In this document: positions 41,665 through 51,358 of the stretch, one piece after another | How positions within the stretch are numbered: position 1 is the stretch's first letter | Layout of the letters: each line of letters opens with the position of its first letter | Source: Thermoanaerobacterium xylanolyticum LX-11 | GTDB lineage: Bacteria; Bacillota; Thermoanaerobacteria; Thermoanaerobacterales; Thermoanaerobacteraceae | Direction of reading: 5' to 3' | DNA length: 64,000 bases | Assembly: GCF_000189775.2 (NCBI RefSeq) | Contig: NC_015555.1 | Coordinates: 1,933,001 to 1,997,000, forward strand | Translations under genes and position numbers: made by a program | Notes under the pieces: generated by a model | Database searches by the model: none | Seen by the model: the letters and a program-made list of their open reading frames with translations, nothing else | Told to the model about the DNA's origin: nothing

Positions 41665-44034
41665 TTGAAGTACCGAAAAGCTATAAGCATGTGTATATCT
41701 TTAATAATTATTTTTTCATCGATTTTTATGAATGGTATTGCTGCAGATGCTTACACTGTAATAACTTCAAATGAAAGCCAGCAAATATTAAGCAAAGGTG
41801 TTACAGAAAAGAATATTACATATTTTACGACAGATGGTTTTATCAATATCAATGTTTTGGATGTGGACTTAAGCGACAGTAACACATCAATATCCACCAT
41901 TTTTAATCCATCTGGTTTTAAAGACAGAATGGATGTAGAAGACATGGCAAATGGCAACGGTGCTATAGCCGCAGTAAATGGCGATTTTTTTGACACTAAG
42001 CAAGGGTTTATCGTAGGAGCATCAGTTAAAGACGGAAATCTTTTAACTGTCCCATACTATCAAGGGAATTACGCCACATTTGCCATTGACAAAAACAACG
42101 TGCCATCAATAGGATATTGGAAAAGCACTTCTCTTAGCATAACACTTCCAGATGGCAATCAAGTTCCCGTAAGTGCTTTAAACAACGTAGGTTCCATAGG
42201 CAGTGGTACATCTTGCGTCATATTTACGAAAGACTGGAATGATGAGACACCGGGTCTAATCGATAGCTATAAAGACCTTGTTGAAGTATTGGTTGACAAA
42301 AACGGCAGTGTCTTAGAGGTAAGGCAAAGCCAAGGTCCCGCAGCGATTCCCGATGGAGGTTATTCTATAGATGCAACAGGCGACGTAGCAAAGATTTTAT
42401 TAAATCTAAAACAAGGAGATAAAATCATCAAAAATATCTCTACAGACCCTCCATTTGACAACTTTAAGATGGCTGTAAGCGGAGGAACCATTTTGGTACA
42501 AAACGGTTCAATACCGTCGCAATTTACCGACAATGTAGATGGCATATACGCAAGGACAGCTATAGGCTATACTGAAGATAAGAAGCATGTAATAATAGCA
42601 ACAGTTGACAACGCCAACACGAGAGGGATGACAGAAAGTGAATTAGCGCAGCTTATGTTAAGCTTAGGCGCTTATGATGCTATGAACTTAGACGGTGGCG
42701 GCTCAACTCAAATGGCCATAAGACCTTTAGGAGATAGTCAAGCAAAGGTCCAAAATGAAGTTCCTGGCTTCGAAAGAAATGTAGCCAACGGCGTTGGAGT
42801 ATTCAACACAGCACCAACAGGAAATCTATACGCCATAAAAGTTGAAGCAGATAGCCCAAATGTCTTTGTAGGCACCCACAGAGCAATCATCGTAAAGGGA
42901 TATGATGCAAATTATCAACCAGTAAAAATCGATCAAAACTCTGTATCATTTTCTATAAGCGGCATAGCAGGAAGATTTGATGGAAATGAATTTATGCCTC
43001 AAAGTGCAGGTGACGGCGTAATAATAGCAAGAGTAGGCAATGTGACTGGTACATTGAAAATAAAGGCTTTAGATGCTATAGCAGACATAAGATTTACACC
43101 TTATTCGGTCAATGTCGATAAAGGCGGGACTGCATCAATATCTGTGATAGGGAAAGACATAAACGGCTATAGAGCACCTATAGAAGACCGAGACATAAGC
43201 TGGACGGTTTACAACAATGTGGGCACTATTTCAAATGGAGTCTTCAAAGCATCAAATATCGATCTATCTGGTGCTTTGTCGGCAAATATAAATGGAAAAG
43301 TGGGCAATTTAATGGTAAAAGTGGGACAAGGATCAGATTTTGACGTATCACAACTTCCAAAGCCATTGGACTTTGAATCTATTGACAGCAAAAATAGAGA
43401 AGTAAGCGTCAGCAACACTAACGATTCGTTTAAATTCATGGTATTTGGGGACACAGATTACAATACGCTTTTGAAGCTTCAAATTTCTTTAAAAGCTGCC
43501 AGCATAGCCAATAAAGGCTATCCTTTAGTAGTTTTCACAGGGGATGTAAATGACAAAGTCTTAAAATCACTTACGATTCCGTATATAAAAGCAGGTAATT
43601 CTTACGGAGTATATGACTTTAGAAATTCGACATTTATCATGTTGGATGATACTAATGGAGGTTTGCTATCATCCAATAAAGACCAGTGGAGTTGGTTTCT
43701 AAACACATTAAACAACGTAAAAGGAGATAATCTATTTGTAGTTTTGCCAAAACCTGTATGGGGCTCCGATGGATTTAAAGATACAAGAGAATCTCAACTG
43801 TTTGAGGATACACTGCAAAAATTCAAAGAAGATACAGGTAAAAACGTATGGATAATATACAATGGCGACACACCTTTCTATACAACCTTAAATGATAGCA
43901 TAAGATATATATCTAATTACGGAACAAATTATGACGGTGGCAATATAGACATATACAATAATGCAAGATACATTTCAATAATGGTAAATGGAAAAGACAT
44001 TTACTATCAAGATAAGAATTTGTTTACAAAGTAA
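41665..44034 (+). CDS. Secreted phosphodiester glycosidase with metallophosphatase-like domain
   Basis: Protein of 789 residues, exported by an N-terminal signal peptide (hydrophobic ISMCISLIIIFSSIFM, cleavage near ADA-YT, about residue 29). A NAGPA-type phosphodiester glycosidase domain spans about 90-385, with VNGDFF and the hallmark MNLDGGGSTQM. Ig-like segments follow (about 390-570). The C-terminal 200 residues resemble a calcineurin-like phosphatase (FMVFGDTDYN, VVFTGDVND, LPKPVWGS, YNGDTPFY), but some metal ligands are changed, so this part may be non-catalytic. It probably trims phosphodiester-linked sugars of the cell envelope. TTG start with GGAGGG upstream. Confidence 0.85.
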   Translation: MKYRKAISMCISLIIIFSSIFMNGIAADAYTVITSNESQQILSKGVTEKNITYFTTDGFININVLDVDLSDSNTSISTIFNPSGFKDRMDVEDMANGNGAIAAVNGDFFDTKQGFIVGASVKDGNLLTVPYYQGNYATFAIDKNNVPSIGYWKSTSLSITLPDGNQVPVSALNNVGSIGSGTSCVIFTKDWNDETPGLIDSYKDLVEVLVDKNGSVLEVRQSQGPAAIPDGGYSIDATGDVAKILLNLKQGDKIIKNISTDPPFDNFKMAVSGGTILVQNGSIPSQFTDNVDGIYARTAIGYTEDKKHVIIATVDNANTRGMTESELAQLMLSLGAYDAMNLDGGGSTQMAIRPLGDSQAKVQNEVPGFERNVANGVGVFNTAPTGNLYAIKVEADSPNVFVGTHRAIIVKGYDANYQPVKIDQNSVSFSISGIAGRFDGNEFMPQSAGDGVIIARVGNVTGTLKIKALDAIADIRFTPYSVNVDKGGTASISVIGKDINGYRAPIEDRDISWTVYNNVGTISNGVFKASNIDLSGALSANINGKVGNLMVKVGQGSDFDVSQLPKPLDFESIDSKNREVSVSNTNDSFKFMVFGDTDYNTLLKLQISLKAASIANKGYPLVVFTGDVNDKVLKSLTIPYIKAGNSYGVYDFRNSTFIMLDDTNGGLLSSNKDQWSWFLNTLNNVKGDNLFVVLPKPVWGSDGFKDTRESQLFEDTLQKFKEDTGKNVWIIYNGDTPFYTTLNDSIRYISNYGTNYDGGNIDIYNNARYISIMVNGKDIYYQDKNLFTK

Positions 44035-44061
44035 AAGATGCGCTTTATGCGCATCTTTTAC
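44031..44061. terminator. Bidirectional terminator overlapping two stop codons
   Basis: A 13-bp perfect stem (GTAAAAGATGCGC, TTTAT loop) contains the stop of the glycosidase on one side and that of the convergent gene on the other. Confidence 0.9.
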
Positions 44062-44723
44062 TTTGATGTATTTTTCTCGTCAAAATACTTTTCTACCACA
44101 CTCTTTAAAAAATCTATATCACTTTCTGACAGGTGCTTTTTAAGTATATCCATCATCTCATAACTTTCTTTTTGTGTCACACCATCTTGAGACATTTTCA
44201 TGATCTCTCCTATGCCTGAGGGACCTAATTTCATCAATATGCTTATAGCCTTAGATTTTGTTGTAAAATCCATCTCTCTTTGAACGCTTAATATTTTTTC
44301 AGGCGTTACAACTATTCTATTCAAGTTTAAATTTTCACTGCTTTCTTTTGAATTGTTGTTGCCGTTTATATTTGTAAAATTTCTGTTCCTCTCTTGAATC
44401 AATTTCTCCAGCGATTTCTCATCAAATTTTCTTGTGTCATTTTCCTCACTGTTCTTTCTATCAGAATTTTTCTTCTCGCTTTTTTCATTATCTACTGCTG
44501 ATTTATCTTCATCTTCTTTCAAATTTGGAGTGGTATTGAAAACAGGAACCTGCAACTCATTTTGATTGATTTTACCCGTAGATGAATAGTATGTACTTTT
44601 ATTTACCGGTTTTAAGACTTCGTTTGGAGGTGGCTGTTCTTTTATAAAAATATCAAGCATAAATATAATACTGACAACCGTAATAGCGATGACGAACCCA
44701 ATGCTACAGATTGATTTTTTCAC
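44058..44723 (-). CDS. Membrane-anchored protein of unknown function
   Basis: Protein of 221 residues that I do not recognise. One membrane helix near the N-terminus (SIGFVIAITVVSIIFMLDIFI, residues about 6-26) is followed by a Ser/Asn/Lys/Glu-rich, probably disordered linker (to about 130) and a helical C-terminal domain (STKAISILMKLG-like, KESYEMMDILKKHLSESDIDFLKSVVEKYF). The orientation suggests an extracytoplasmic tail. GTG at 44723 has GGGAG 8 nt upstream. It is divergent from yyaC. A role in sporulation or the envelope is possible, given the neighbours, but not shown. Confidence 0.65.
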   Translation of the reverse strand: MKKSICSIGFVIAITVVSIIFMLDIFIKEQPPPNEVLKPVNKSTYYSSTGKINQNELQVPVFNTTPNLKEDEDKSAVDNEKSEKKNSDRKNSEENDTRKFDEKSLEKLIQERNRNFTNINGNNNSKESSENLNLNRIVVTPEKILSVQREMDFTTKSKAISILMKLGPSGIGEIMKMSQDGVTQKESYEMMDILKKHLSESDIDFLKSVVEKYFDEKNTSK

Positions 44724-44798
44724 CAAAAACACTCCCTTCGAATACTTTTATTATTTCATCCTTAACAGCATTTAATACAAATTTTGGAGGAAGATTTT

Positions 44799-45344
44799 AT
44801 GGATGAATTGCGGGTTAGATATGACGACAAAAACGCCATCAATCTCATGTCAGCGTATTTAGCAGAGCAGATAAACTTTGATTCTGTGATACTTTGCATA
44901 GGAACCGATAAATGCATCGGAGATTCGTTAGGGCCTATTGTAGGAGACATGATATCAAAAATGACCAGCGGCATAAGCGTATATGGAACATTAAAAAATC
45001 CGATACATGCAATGAACCTTGAAGAAAACATCGCACACATTAAGAAAAAGCATCCATACAGCAACATCATTGCTGTTGATGCTTGCCTTGGAGATAAAGA
45101 CAACATAGGTAAAATATCCATAAAAAAATCGCCGATATATCCAGGCAAAGGAGTAGGAAAAGTATTGCCTGCCGTCGGCGACATATCTATAATAGGCGTG
45201 ATTGACGCCTTTGACATAATACCTGTACATAATACAAGGCTTGGATTTGTATTTGAGATGGCAGAAGTCATAGCCATGAGCATACATAGAGCTTTTTATT
45301 TGAAAGCAACCATAAAAAATAACTCTGACGTAAGTCAGAGCTAA
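44799..45344 (+). CDS. yyaC: Spore protease YyaC-like protein
   Basis: Protein of 181 residues of the DUF1256/YyaC family, structurally related to the germination protease GPR and hydrogenase maturation proteases. Key stretches are LCIGTDKCIGDSLGPIVG (about residues 35-52), YGTLKNPIHAMNLEE, and VDACLGDKDNIGKI. It is expressed in sporulating cells of other species and may process spore proteins; the substrate is not known. ATG 44799 has GGAGGAAG upstream. The terminator hairpin overlaps its last codons. Confidence 0.88.
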   Translation: MDELRVRYDDKNAINLMSAYLAEQINFDSVILCIGTDKCIGDSLGPIVGDMISKMTSGISVYGTLKNPIHAMNLEENIAHIKKKHPYSNIIAVDACLGDKDNIGKISIKKSPIYPGKGVGKVLPAVGDISIIGVIDAFDIIPVHNTRLGFVFEMAEVIAMSIHRAFYLKATIKNNSDVSQS

Positions 45345-45354
45345 TCTTTTTTAC
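45321..45354. terminator. Bidirectional terminator between yyaC and the GerM-like gene
   Basis: Stem CTCTGAC/GTCAGAG with a GTAA loop at 45323-45340, followed by CTAATCTTTTTT. It overlaps the yyaC stop and is close to the stop of the convergent gene. Confidence 0.85.
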
Positions 45355-46805
45355 TTTAGGTACAATGGTATTGACACAAGATCTTGCACAGAGCCATCTT
45401 TTGGGCTTAATGAAAATACCTGCAGTGTGCCATCTTGTGGTGTTGATAATGGATTGTACTGTATGTCTGCTTGAAAATCTCCCCACGATGGTGCACCAGC
45501 ACTTGCCTGCACAGATGTCTGCGTCAATATATTGCCATTTGAATCCAACAGCCTTATATTAACAACAGCTTCAAAAACCCTGGCCTTTCCTACCACTTTT
45601 ATAGGGCTTGTAACGCTGTTGTTTCTCATAGGCGACAACACGATTATGTTTGCCTCCTGGCTACTGTAGGATGTGATTGTGTTTTTGTCAGAATCAATCA
45701 CAGCCCGCGCTTCTTTATTTTTCGTCAAAATCATGCCAAGCTCATCACCTACTTTTATATCTGTAAAATCCATGTCTGTCTCTGAATACTGGTAACCACC
45801 TTGACTGTCGTAGCCGATCTTTGACTGGCGGTGTATTATGGCATTTGGCAATACCTTAATATCTGGACCTGCTACATTATTTATATCACTTGTATCTTGG
45901 TATTCCCGCTCTATCGTAACGACTCTCGTATCGTAATTGATAGCTTGTACGATGCCATATATGAATGTTTCTCCTTTTGTAGGATCTGCTTCAGGTATCT
46001 TCGTAAATTTCGGCTTGACATCACTTATAACCCATATATTGCCTTCTTTATCACCTTCTGGTTGGACAAGTGTCACAAGATAAGACTTATTGTCATGGAT
46101 AGCATTTATGAGTGCAATCCCACCCTTTTTAGATTCTAATGAAAAATCGTCATCAGGCGAAAATCCAACAATGCCGCCTTCCTCTTGTATTACTTTCATC
46201 GGATCCAATCTCCATGAATCCTTTCCAAATGACGTACTCTCCTGAAGTTTTTTAATCCTGTCTTTATCAATGTACACTTCTCCTGTAAGCACAATCCTAT
46301 TCAATGGATCAAGGCCTATTTTATAACCATAAAGTGAATCTATCTTGTTGCCTTCCACTAAAATCTGGACACTGTTTATGTTTGGAAGTCCAGTAAGTGT
46401 ATTTACGAGTGCAGCAACCATGTACTTAGCTGTAGTCCCATCGATGCTTGTTGAAGATGTATAATCTTTAGAAAAGTTGACATATGCTGTAGTATCTTTC
46501 AACTGAACCGATAGAAGCTTTGTGTTGTCAGGAATTATAGGTTTTGAATATTGATCTGAAGGGCCTTTCATCAATTCATTTATCACCTGTTTCAGTAAGT
46601 CCGCATTTTCGGATACGCTTCTTACTTCCATATTCAATCCTGACATCTTGCTATTTAAAAAATACAGCGAAACTTCTTTAACAGCTTGAACAGTAGATTT
46701 CGGGCTTATAGGGGCATTTTTTTCCGTCTTAGTTTTCGTGTTTGTAAAGCAACCCGACAAAGAAATTGCAGCGATCAATATCAAGACTAAAAACGCCTTC
46801 TTCAT
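45351..46805 (-). CDS. GerMN/Gmad2 spore-type lipoprotein
   Basis: Lipoprotein of 484 residues with signal peptide and lipobox LSGC (Cys about residue 19). A GerMN domain lies at about 45-180 (VSLYFLNSKMSGL, LKQVINELMKGPSD, TAYVNFSKDY), and a C-terminal Gmad2 Ig-like domain at about 390-484 (NIIVLSPMRNNSVTSPIKVVGKARVFEAVVNIRLLD). GerMN proteins contribute to spore cortex formation and germination; the combination with Gmad2 is common in clostridia. The middle 200 residues are not assignable. Normal start with GGAGGGG upstream. Confidence 0.88.
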   Translation of the reverse strand: MKKAFLVLILIAAISLSGCFTNTKTKTEKNAPISPKSTVQAVKEVSLYFLNSKMSGLNMEVRSVSENADLLKQVINELMKGPSDQYSKPIIPDNTKLLSVQLKDTTAYVNFSKDYTSSTSIDGTTAKYMVAALVNTLTGLPNINSVQILVEGNKIDSLYGYKIGLDPLNRIVLTGEVYIDKDRIKKLQESTSFGKDSWRLDPMKVIQEEGGIVGFSPDDDFSLESKKGGIALINAIHDNKSYLVTLVQPEGDKEGNIWVISDVKPKFTKIPEADPTKGETFIYGIVQAINYDTRVVTIEREYQDTSDINNVAGPDIKVLPNAIIHRQSKIGYDSQGGYQYSETDMDFTDIKVGDELGMILTKNKEARAVIDSDKNTITSYSSQEANIIVLSPMRNNSVTSPIKVVGKARVFEAVVNIRLLDSNGNILTQTSVQASAGAPSWGDFQADIQYNPLSTPQDGTLQVFSLSPKDGSVQDLVSIPLYLK

Positions 46806-46886
46806 TGTTATCCCCTCCTAAAAATATGATACAACATTTTTATTACACCTGTATTAACAGAACCTTAAAATTTAATAAATTTTTGT

Positions 46887-48281
46887 TTAAATGTTCTTAA
46901 CCGGAATCGTTATGTAGAAAACGGTGCCTTCGCCGACGGTGCTTTTAACGTCTATGTGTCCTTTATGCAAATCTACAATCTCCTTTACTATGGCCAAACC
47001 CAATCCAAAACCTCCAGTCTTTTGAGATCTTGCCGTATCGCCTCTGGAAAACCTTTCAAACACCTTAGGTAGCGTTTCCTGACTTATTCCTATTCCTGTA
47101 TCAGATATGGTGATGTAGACATTTTTATCATCTGAATCAAGAGTCAGTTTGACCGAGCCGCCACTTGGAGTGTACTTTATGCCGTTTTCAACAACATTGT
47201 ATATCATCCTGTAAAATCTATCTGCATCAACATCTGCAAAAATGTTTTTCTCGTTTTCAAATATCAGTGAAACACCTTTTTGATCAGCTATGGCTTCAAG
47301 GTTTTCAATGACATTGTAAGCAATCTCAGTAATATTTTCCGTTTTATTTTCGATCGAGCGTATTTTGTCAATCTTTGCTAAAACCAGCAATTCATTTACA
47401 AGCCTCGTCATTCTGTCAACTTCAGAATTTATGTCCTTTAAAAACTCCTTATACACAGATATATCGACATTATCACTGGATATAAGCGGTTCTACGAGGG
47501 CTTTTATTGCCGCCAATGGCGTTTTAAGTTCATGCGATGCATCAGAAACAAATCTTTTTCTCTCCTCGTCTATCTTCATAAGCTTAGTACCCATATCGTT
47601 AAATGCATCTGCCAGCCTGCCTATTTCATCATTTCCCTTAACATCAACTTTGTAGTCAAATTTACCTTCGGATATTATCTTTGTAGCGTCTGTAAGCCTT
47701 TTTAAAGGCTTAGTTATAAATGCAGCGACTATTAAGCTTAATATGCTTACAATTGAACCTATGTCAGTAAATGTGTATATCATCTGCATTTTAATAGAGT
47801 ACAAAAAATTCATCACGTCATCAATAGACGTAGATAATAGGACGCTCCCTACAATCTCATTTTTTATAGTCACAGGAACGGCAGAATACATGGTCCAACC
47901 AGAACCTGTGATGTAATGTATGCTTGTAGAGCCTGTCCCTTTTAAAGCAGATTTAATATCACTGTAGTTATTTATATCTTTGCCTTCAATACCGCCATTT
48001 CCTGCAGAATCAACTATCACTTTTCCATTTACATCAGTAAAAAGGATCCGCGAGTTAATCTGGTTTGCATAGTCAACAATGGTAGGCTCAATCAAATACG
48101 AGGAGACGCCTATAAATTTAGAAACCAAATTTGCAATCATATTAGCCTGAGTCAAATTAGTAACTCTTTCATTTGCAAGGTAGCTTTCATAAATATTGTT
48201 GAAAAGATAAATACCTGTAGAAGCTAACGAAACTATTAGAATAATAAAATAAATCGAAAATATCTTCCACCTTAAACTCAA
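46887..48281 (-). CDS. Sensor histidine kinase
   Basis: Membrane kinase of 464 residues. TM1 (about 7-27) and TM2 (about 168-190) bracket an extracytoplasmic Cache/PAS-like sensor (about 30-165; VDSAGNGGIEGKDINNY is typical). HAMP (about 190-240), dimerisation/phosphoacceptor helix with SDASHELKTPLAAIKAL (His about 248), and an ATPase domain with N-box VVENGIKYTP, DTGIGIS and GFGLGLAIVKEI follow. It would phosphorylate the response regulator encoded 9 nt upstream. The arrangement resembles WalK/PhoR-type kinases; the signal is unknown. TTG start with AGGGTGAT upstream. Confidence 0.92.
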   Translation of the reverse strand: MSLRWKIFSIYFIILIVSLASTGIYLFNNIYESYLANERVTNLTQANMIANLVSKFIGVSSYLIEPTIVDYANQINSRILFTDVNGKVIVDSAGNGGIEGKDINNYSDIKSALKGTGSTSIHYITGSGWTMYSAVPVTIKNEIVGSVLLSTSIDDVMNFLYSIKMQMIYTFTDIGSIVSILSLIVAAFITKPLKRLTDATKIISEGKFDYKVDVKGNDEIGRLADAFNDMGTKLMKIDEERKRFVSDASHELKTPLAAIKALVEPLISSDNVDISVYKEFLKDINSEVDRMTRLVNELLVLAKIDKIRSIENKTENITEIAYNVIENLEAIADQKGVSLIFENEKNIFADVDADRFYRMIYNVVENGIKYTPSGGSVKLTLDSDDKNVYITISDTGIGISQETLPKVFERFSRGDTARSQKTGGFGLGLAIVKEIVDLHKGHIDVKSTVGEGTVFYITIPVKNI

Positions 48282-48290
48282 CGTATCACC

Positions 48291-48968
48291 CTATTTCATG
48301 TAGTAGCCAGAGCCCCACTTTGTGAAAATATGCTTTGGATTTGCCGGGTCATCTTCTATTTTCTCCCTAAGCTTTCTTATATGGACATTTACAGTATTCG
48401 TATCTCCATAAAAGTCAAATCCCCATATTAAGTCCATCAGTTTGTCCTTAGAATAAAGCTTACCCGGATTCGAAGCTAAAAGAACTAATAATTCAAACTC
48501 CTTATTTGTAAGATCGATGTCTTTGCCATTCTTCTGGACTATTTTGTCAGGAACATTTATCGTAATATCACCTAACTTGATTACGTCGTGCTTTTTTACA
48601 TAAGGCGTCGTTGTCCTTCTAAATAAAGCTCTGATTCTGGCAATCAATTCCCTCGTGTTGAAAGGCTTTGCAAGGTAATCATCTGCTCCCATCTCAATGC
48701 CTACTATCTTATCCACATCTTCACCTTTTGCTGTAAGCATTATAATAGGTATATTTGAAAATGACCTTACCTCTTTGCAAAGTGTAAGACCGTCGATTTT
48801 CGGCAGCATCAAATCTAATATAACTAAATCATAATTGCCATTTTTAATTTTTTCCAAACCTTCTTCGCCATCATAGGCACAATCAACGTAGTATCCTTCT
48901 TGAATGAGTGATAGCTTTAACCCTTTTACAAGCATTTCTTCATCATCGATAATTAAAATGTTTTCCAT
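48291..48968 (-). CDS. OmpR-family response regulator
   Basis: Regulator of 225 residues. The receiver domain has the acidic pocket IIDDEEM, phosphoacceptor Asp in YDLVILDLMLPKIDG (about residue 51) and Lys in LAKPFNTREL. The winged-helix DNA-binding domain (about 125-225) ends in DTNTVNVHIRKLREKIEDDP, the recognition helix of the PhoB/OmpR group, with GSGYYMK at the C-terminus. ATG 48968 has GGAGGT 7 nt upstream. It is co-transcribed with the kinase. The regulon cannot be inferred. Confidence 0.93.
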   Translation of the reverse strand: MENILIIDDEEMLVKGLKLSLIQEGYYVDCAYDGEEGLEKIKNGNYDLVILDLMLPKIDGLTLCKEVRSFSNIPIIMLTAKGEDVDKIVGIEMGADDYLAKPFNTRELIARIRALFRRTTTPYVKKHDVIKLGDITINVPDKIVQKNGKDIDLTNKEFELLVLLASNPGKLYSKDKLMDLIWGFDFYGDTNTVNVHIRKLREKIEDDPANPKHIFTKWGSGYYMK

Positions 48969-49067
48969 AGCCGATACCTCCATTTTTAGTATATCATATT
49001 CTATGTAAAAATTGTATATAATTGATTTTATGTTTAAATAAGTCTACAATTTAATTGAGGTGATAAT

Positions 49068-50216
49068 ATGAAGACGCTAATTGTAAATGGCAGATTATTA
49101 ATTGACGGAAATATAGTAGACGGCAAAGATGTATTGATTGAAGGAAATAAAATAAGCGCTATCGGATGTGGTCTTTATGGCGACAACATAATAGATGCTG
49201 AAGGAAACTACGTATCACCAGGTTTCGTAGACATACATATACATGGTTCTTCCGGATTTGATACAATGGACGGTACTTTTGAAGCAATAAATGCAATATC
49301 GAAGTCTGTAGCAATGCACGGCACCACGTCATTTCTCCCCACAACCATGACAGAAGATAAAAACAAAATCAAAAATGCTATAAAAAATGTGTTTTACAAC
49401 AAAGACCGTGTTGAAGGTGCTGAAATCTTAGGCGTACACATGGAAGGTCCTTTCATAAACCCAAAACAAAAGGGAGCACAAGATGATAAATTTATTTTAA
49501 AACCTACAGTAGAAAATTTCACTGAAATTTGCGGCGAATACATGAATATTGTGAAACTTGTAACAATAGCACCTGAAGTTGATGGAGCATTAGAGCTTAT
49601 ACGTTATTTAAAAGAAAAAAACATCGTCGCATCTGTTGGACATACTGATTCTACTTATGATGATGTAGCTTTAGGATACAAAGCAGGTATAACACACGCC
49701 ACCCACGTCTTTAACGCCATGAAAGGGTTTCACCACCGTGAAGTAGGAACAGTAGGAGCAGTCTTCGATCTTGACATAAGCGCAGAAGTGATCGCTGACG
49801 GAATACATTCCGTCTTCCCAGCCATAAGGACACTTCTAAAGCTAAAAGGCAAAGAAAAAGTAAATCTTGTAACAGATGCAATGATGGCTGCAAACTTAAG
49901 AGATGGCCTTTATCAGTTGGGTGGTCAAGACGTATACGTCAAAGACGGTGCTGCAAGACTAAAAAGCGGAGTCTTGGCAGGAAGCACCCTTACATTAGAC
50001 AAGGCTATCAAGAATATTTTATCCAATACAGATTTATCATTACCTGAATCTGTCGCACTGGCGTCTTACAACAGTGCAAAAGTAATAGGTGCTGATGACA
50101 GAAAGGGCCTTATAAAAGAAGGATACGATGCAGATATAGTAATCTTTGACGAAAATATAGAGATAAAAAAGACGATTGTCGGTGGGAAAATCGTCTATGA
50201 AAAAAATAGCCAATAA
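49068..50216 (+). CDS. nagA: N-acetylglucosamine-6-phosphate deacetylase
   Basis: Amidohydrolase of 382 residues that converts N-acetylglucosamine 6-phosphate to glucosamine 6-phosphate and acetate. The metal site GFVDIHIHGSSGFD (about 55-68), HMEGPFINP with the catalytic Glu (about 127), SVGHTDSTYDD and HVFNAMKGFHHREVG are complete; the C-terminal VTDAMMAA holds the general-base Asp. Upstream GAGGTGAT precedes the ATG. A LacI-type regulator is encoded convergently 3 nt away. NagB is not in the window. Confidence 0.95.
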   Translation: MKTLIVNGRLLIDGNIVDGKDVLIEGNKISAIGCGLYGDNIIDAEGNYVSPGFVDIHIHGSSGFDTMDGTFEAINAISKSVAMHGTTSFLPTTMTEDKNKIKNAIKNVFYNKDRVEGAEILGVHMEGPFINPKQKGAQDDKFILKPTVENFTEICGEYMNIVKLVTIAPEVDGALELIRYLKEKNIVASVGHTDSTYDDVALGYKAGITHATHVFNAMKGFHHREVGTVGAVFDLDISAEVIADGIHSVFPAIRTLLKLKGKEKVNLVTDAMMAANLRDGLYQLGGQDVYVKDGAARLKSGVLAGSTLTLDKAIKNILSNTDLSLPESVALASYNSAKVIGADDRKGLIKEGYDADIVIFDENIEIKKTIVGGKIVYEKNSQ

Positions 50217-50226
50217 GGCTATTTTT
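50202..50226. terminator. Bidirectional terminator between nagA and the LacI-type gene
   Basis: Stem AAAAATAGCC with an AATAA loop and its complement, with long T runs on both sides. It spans both stop codons. Confidence 0.9.
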
Positions 50227-51229
50227 TTTCTTCACCATATCCTGTTGATTCTCTGACAATAAGCTGATGAGGCAAAACCACGTGCATATCATCAATAGGC
50301 TCTTTAGCAAGCAATTTTGTCATAAGTCTCATACTTACAGCGCCTATATCGTATGCAGGCCTTTGAATAGTAGTTATAGTAGGCCTAAACATATATGAAA
50401 GATACGTGTTATCAAACCCGATAACATGAATGTCTTCAGGCACGCTAAATCCAGAGTCAAATATGGCATTTATTGCAGCGGCAGCCATCTCATCTGATGC
50501 TGCAAAAACAGCGTCAACATTGTTTTCCAAAAGCTTTAGCATTGCAAGGTACGCTTGCCTTGCTTTGAAACTGCCTTCTACAACAAGCGACGGCTTAAAT
50601 CTTATTTTCGCCTCAGATAAGGCTTCTTTGTATCCATTTATCCTCTGTACGCCCCCGATAGGATCATCAGCAGGTCCAGATATCATACCTATCTTCTTGT
50701 GCCCTAAAGAAATCAAATACTTCACAGCATCATAGGAAGCTTTTTTGTTGTCTATATTGACATTTGGAAACTCCGACTCAGCATCCTCTGTGCCTGCTAA
50801 GACAATCGGTATACCTATGTCTTTTAGCTGCTGCTTTACTGAATCTCTAATTATATCGCCCATGTATATGATGCCATCAACTTGTTTTTCGCTAAGTATC
50901 TCTATATAATTCATCTCTTTTTCTTCTTTTTGGTCTGTGTTGCACAGAAATATATTGTAAGAATACATGCTGGCAATGTCTTCTATGCCTCTTACAACTT
51001 CAGGATAAAAAGGACTTGATATGTCAGGCACAATAAGCCCTATCGTGTGAGTCTTCTGTATCTTCAGGCTTCTGGCTAAAGCATTTGGCTTATAGCCTGT
51101 CTTTTTTATGGCATCCAACACCCTTTGCTTTGTCTCATCAGTAACAACAGCGCTGTTATTTAAAACTCTCGACACTGTAGCTATAGAAACTTTCGCTTCC
51201 CTGGCCACATCTTTAATAGTAGCATTCAC
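50219..51229 (-). CDS. LacI-family transcriptional regulator
   Basis: Repressor of 336 residues. The N-terminal helix-turn-helix TIKDVAREAKVSIATVSRVLNNS (about 3-25) and hinge helix KPNALARSLK are canonical. A periplasmic-binding-protein-like sensor domain follows (about 60-330; IGLIVPDISSPFYPEVVRGIED). The sequence resembles CcpA, PurR or RbsR equally. The gene ends against nagA, so control of amino-sugar use is one possibility; global catabolite control is another. GAGGTGG lies upstream. Confidence 0.9.
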   Translation of the reverse strand: MNATIKDVAREAKVSIATVSRVLNNSAVVTDETKQRVLDAIKKTGYKPNALARSLKIQKTHTIGLIVPDISSPFYPEVVRGIEDIASMYSYNIFLCNTDQKEEKEMNYIEILSEKQVDGIIYMGDIIRDSVKQQLKDIGIPIVLAGTEDAESEFPNVNIDNKKASYDAVKYLISLGHKKIGMISGPADDPIGGVQRINGYKEALSEAKIRFKPSLVVEGSFKARQAYLAMLKLLENNVDAVFAASDEMAAAAINAIFDSGFSVPEDIHVIGFDNTYLSYMFRPTITTIQRPAYDIGAVSMRLMTKLLAKEPIDDMHVVLPHQLIVRESTGYGEEKK

Positions 51230-51358
51230 TCTTTACCACCTCTAAGTTATCGTTTTCTCATACCTTATGGATATTTTACTTTTTTAATGAAAATTTGTCA
51301 ATAGATTTTCGAAAAAATTTTACATTGTTTTTCATAAATCAACAAAAAAAGACGAAGA

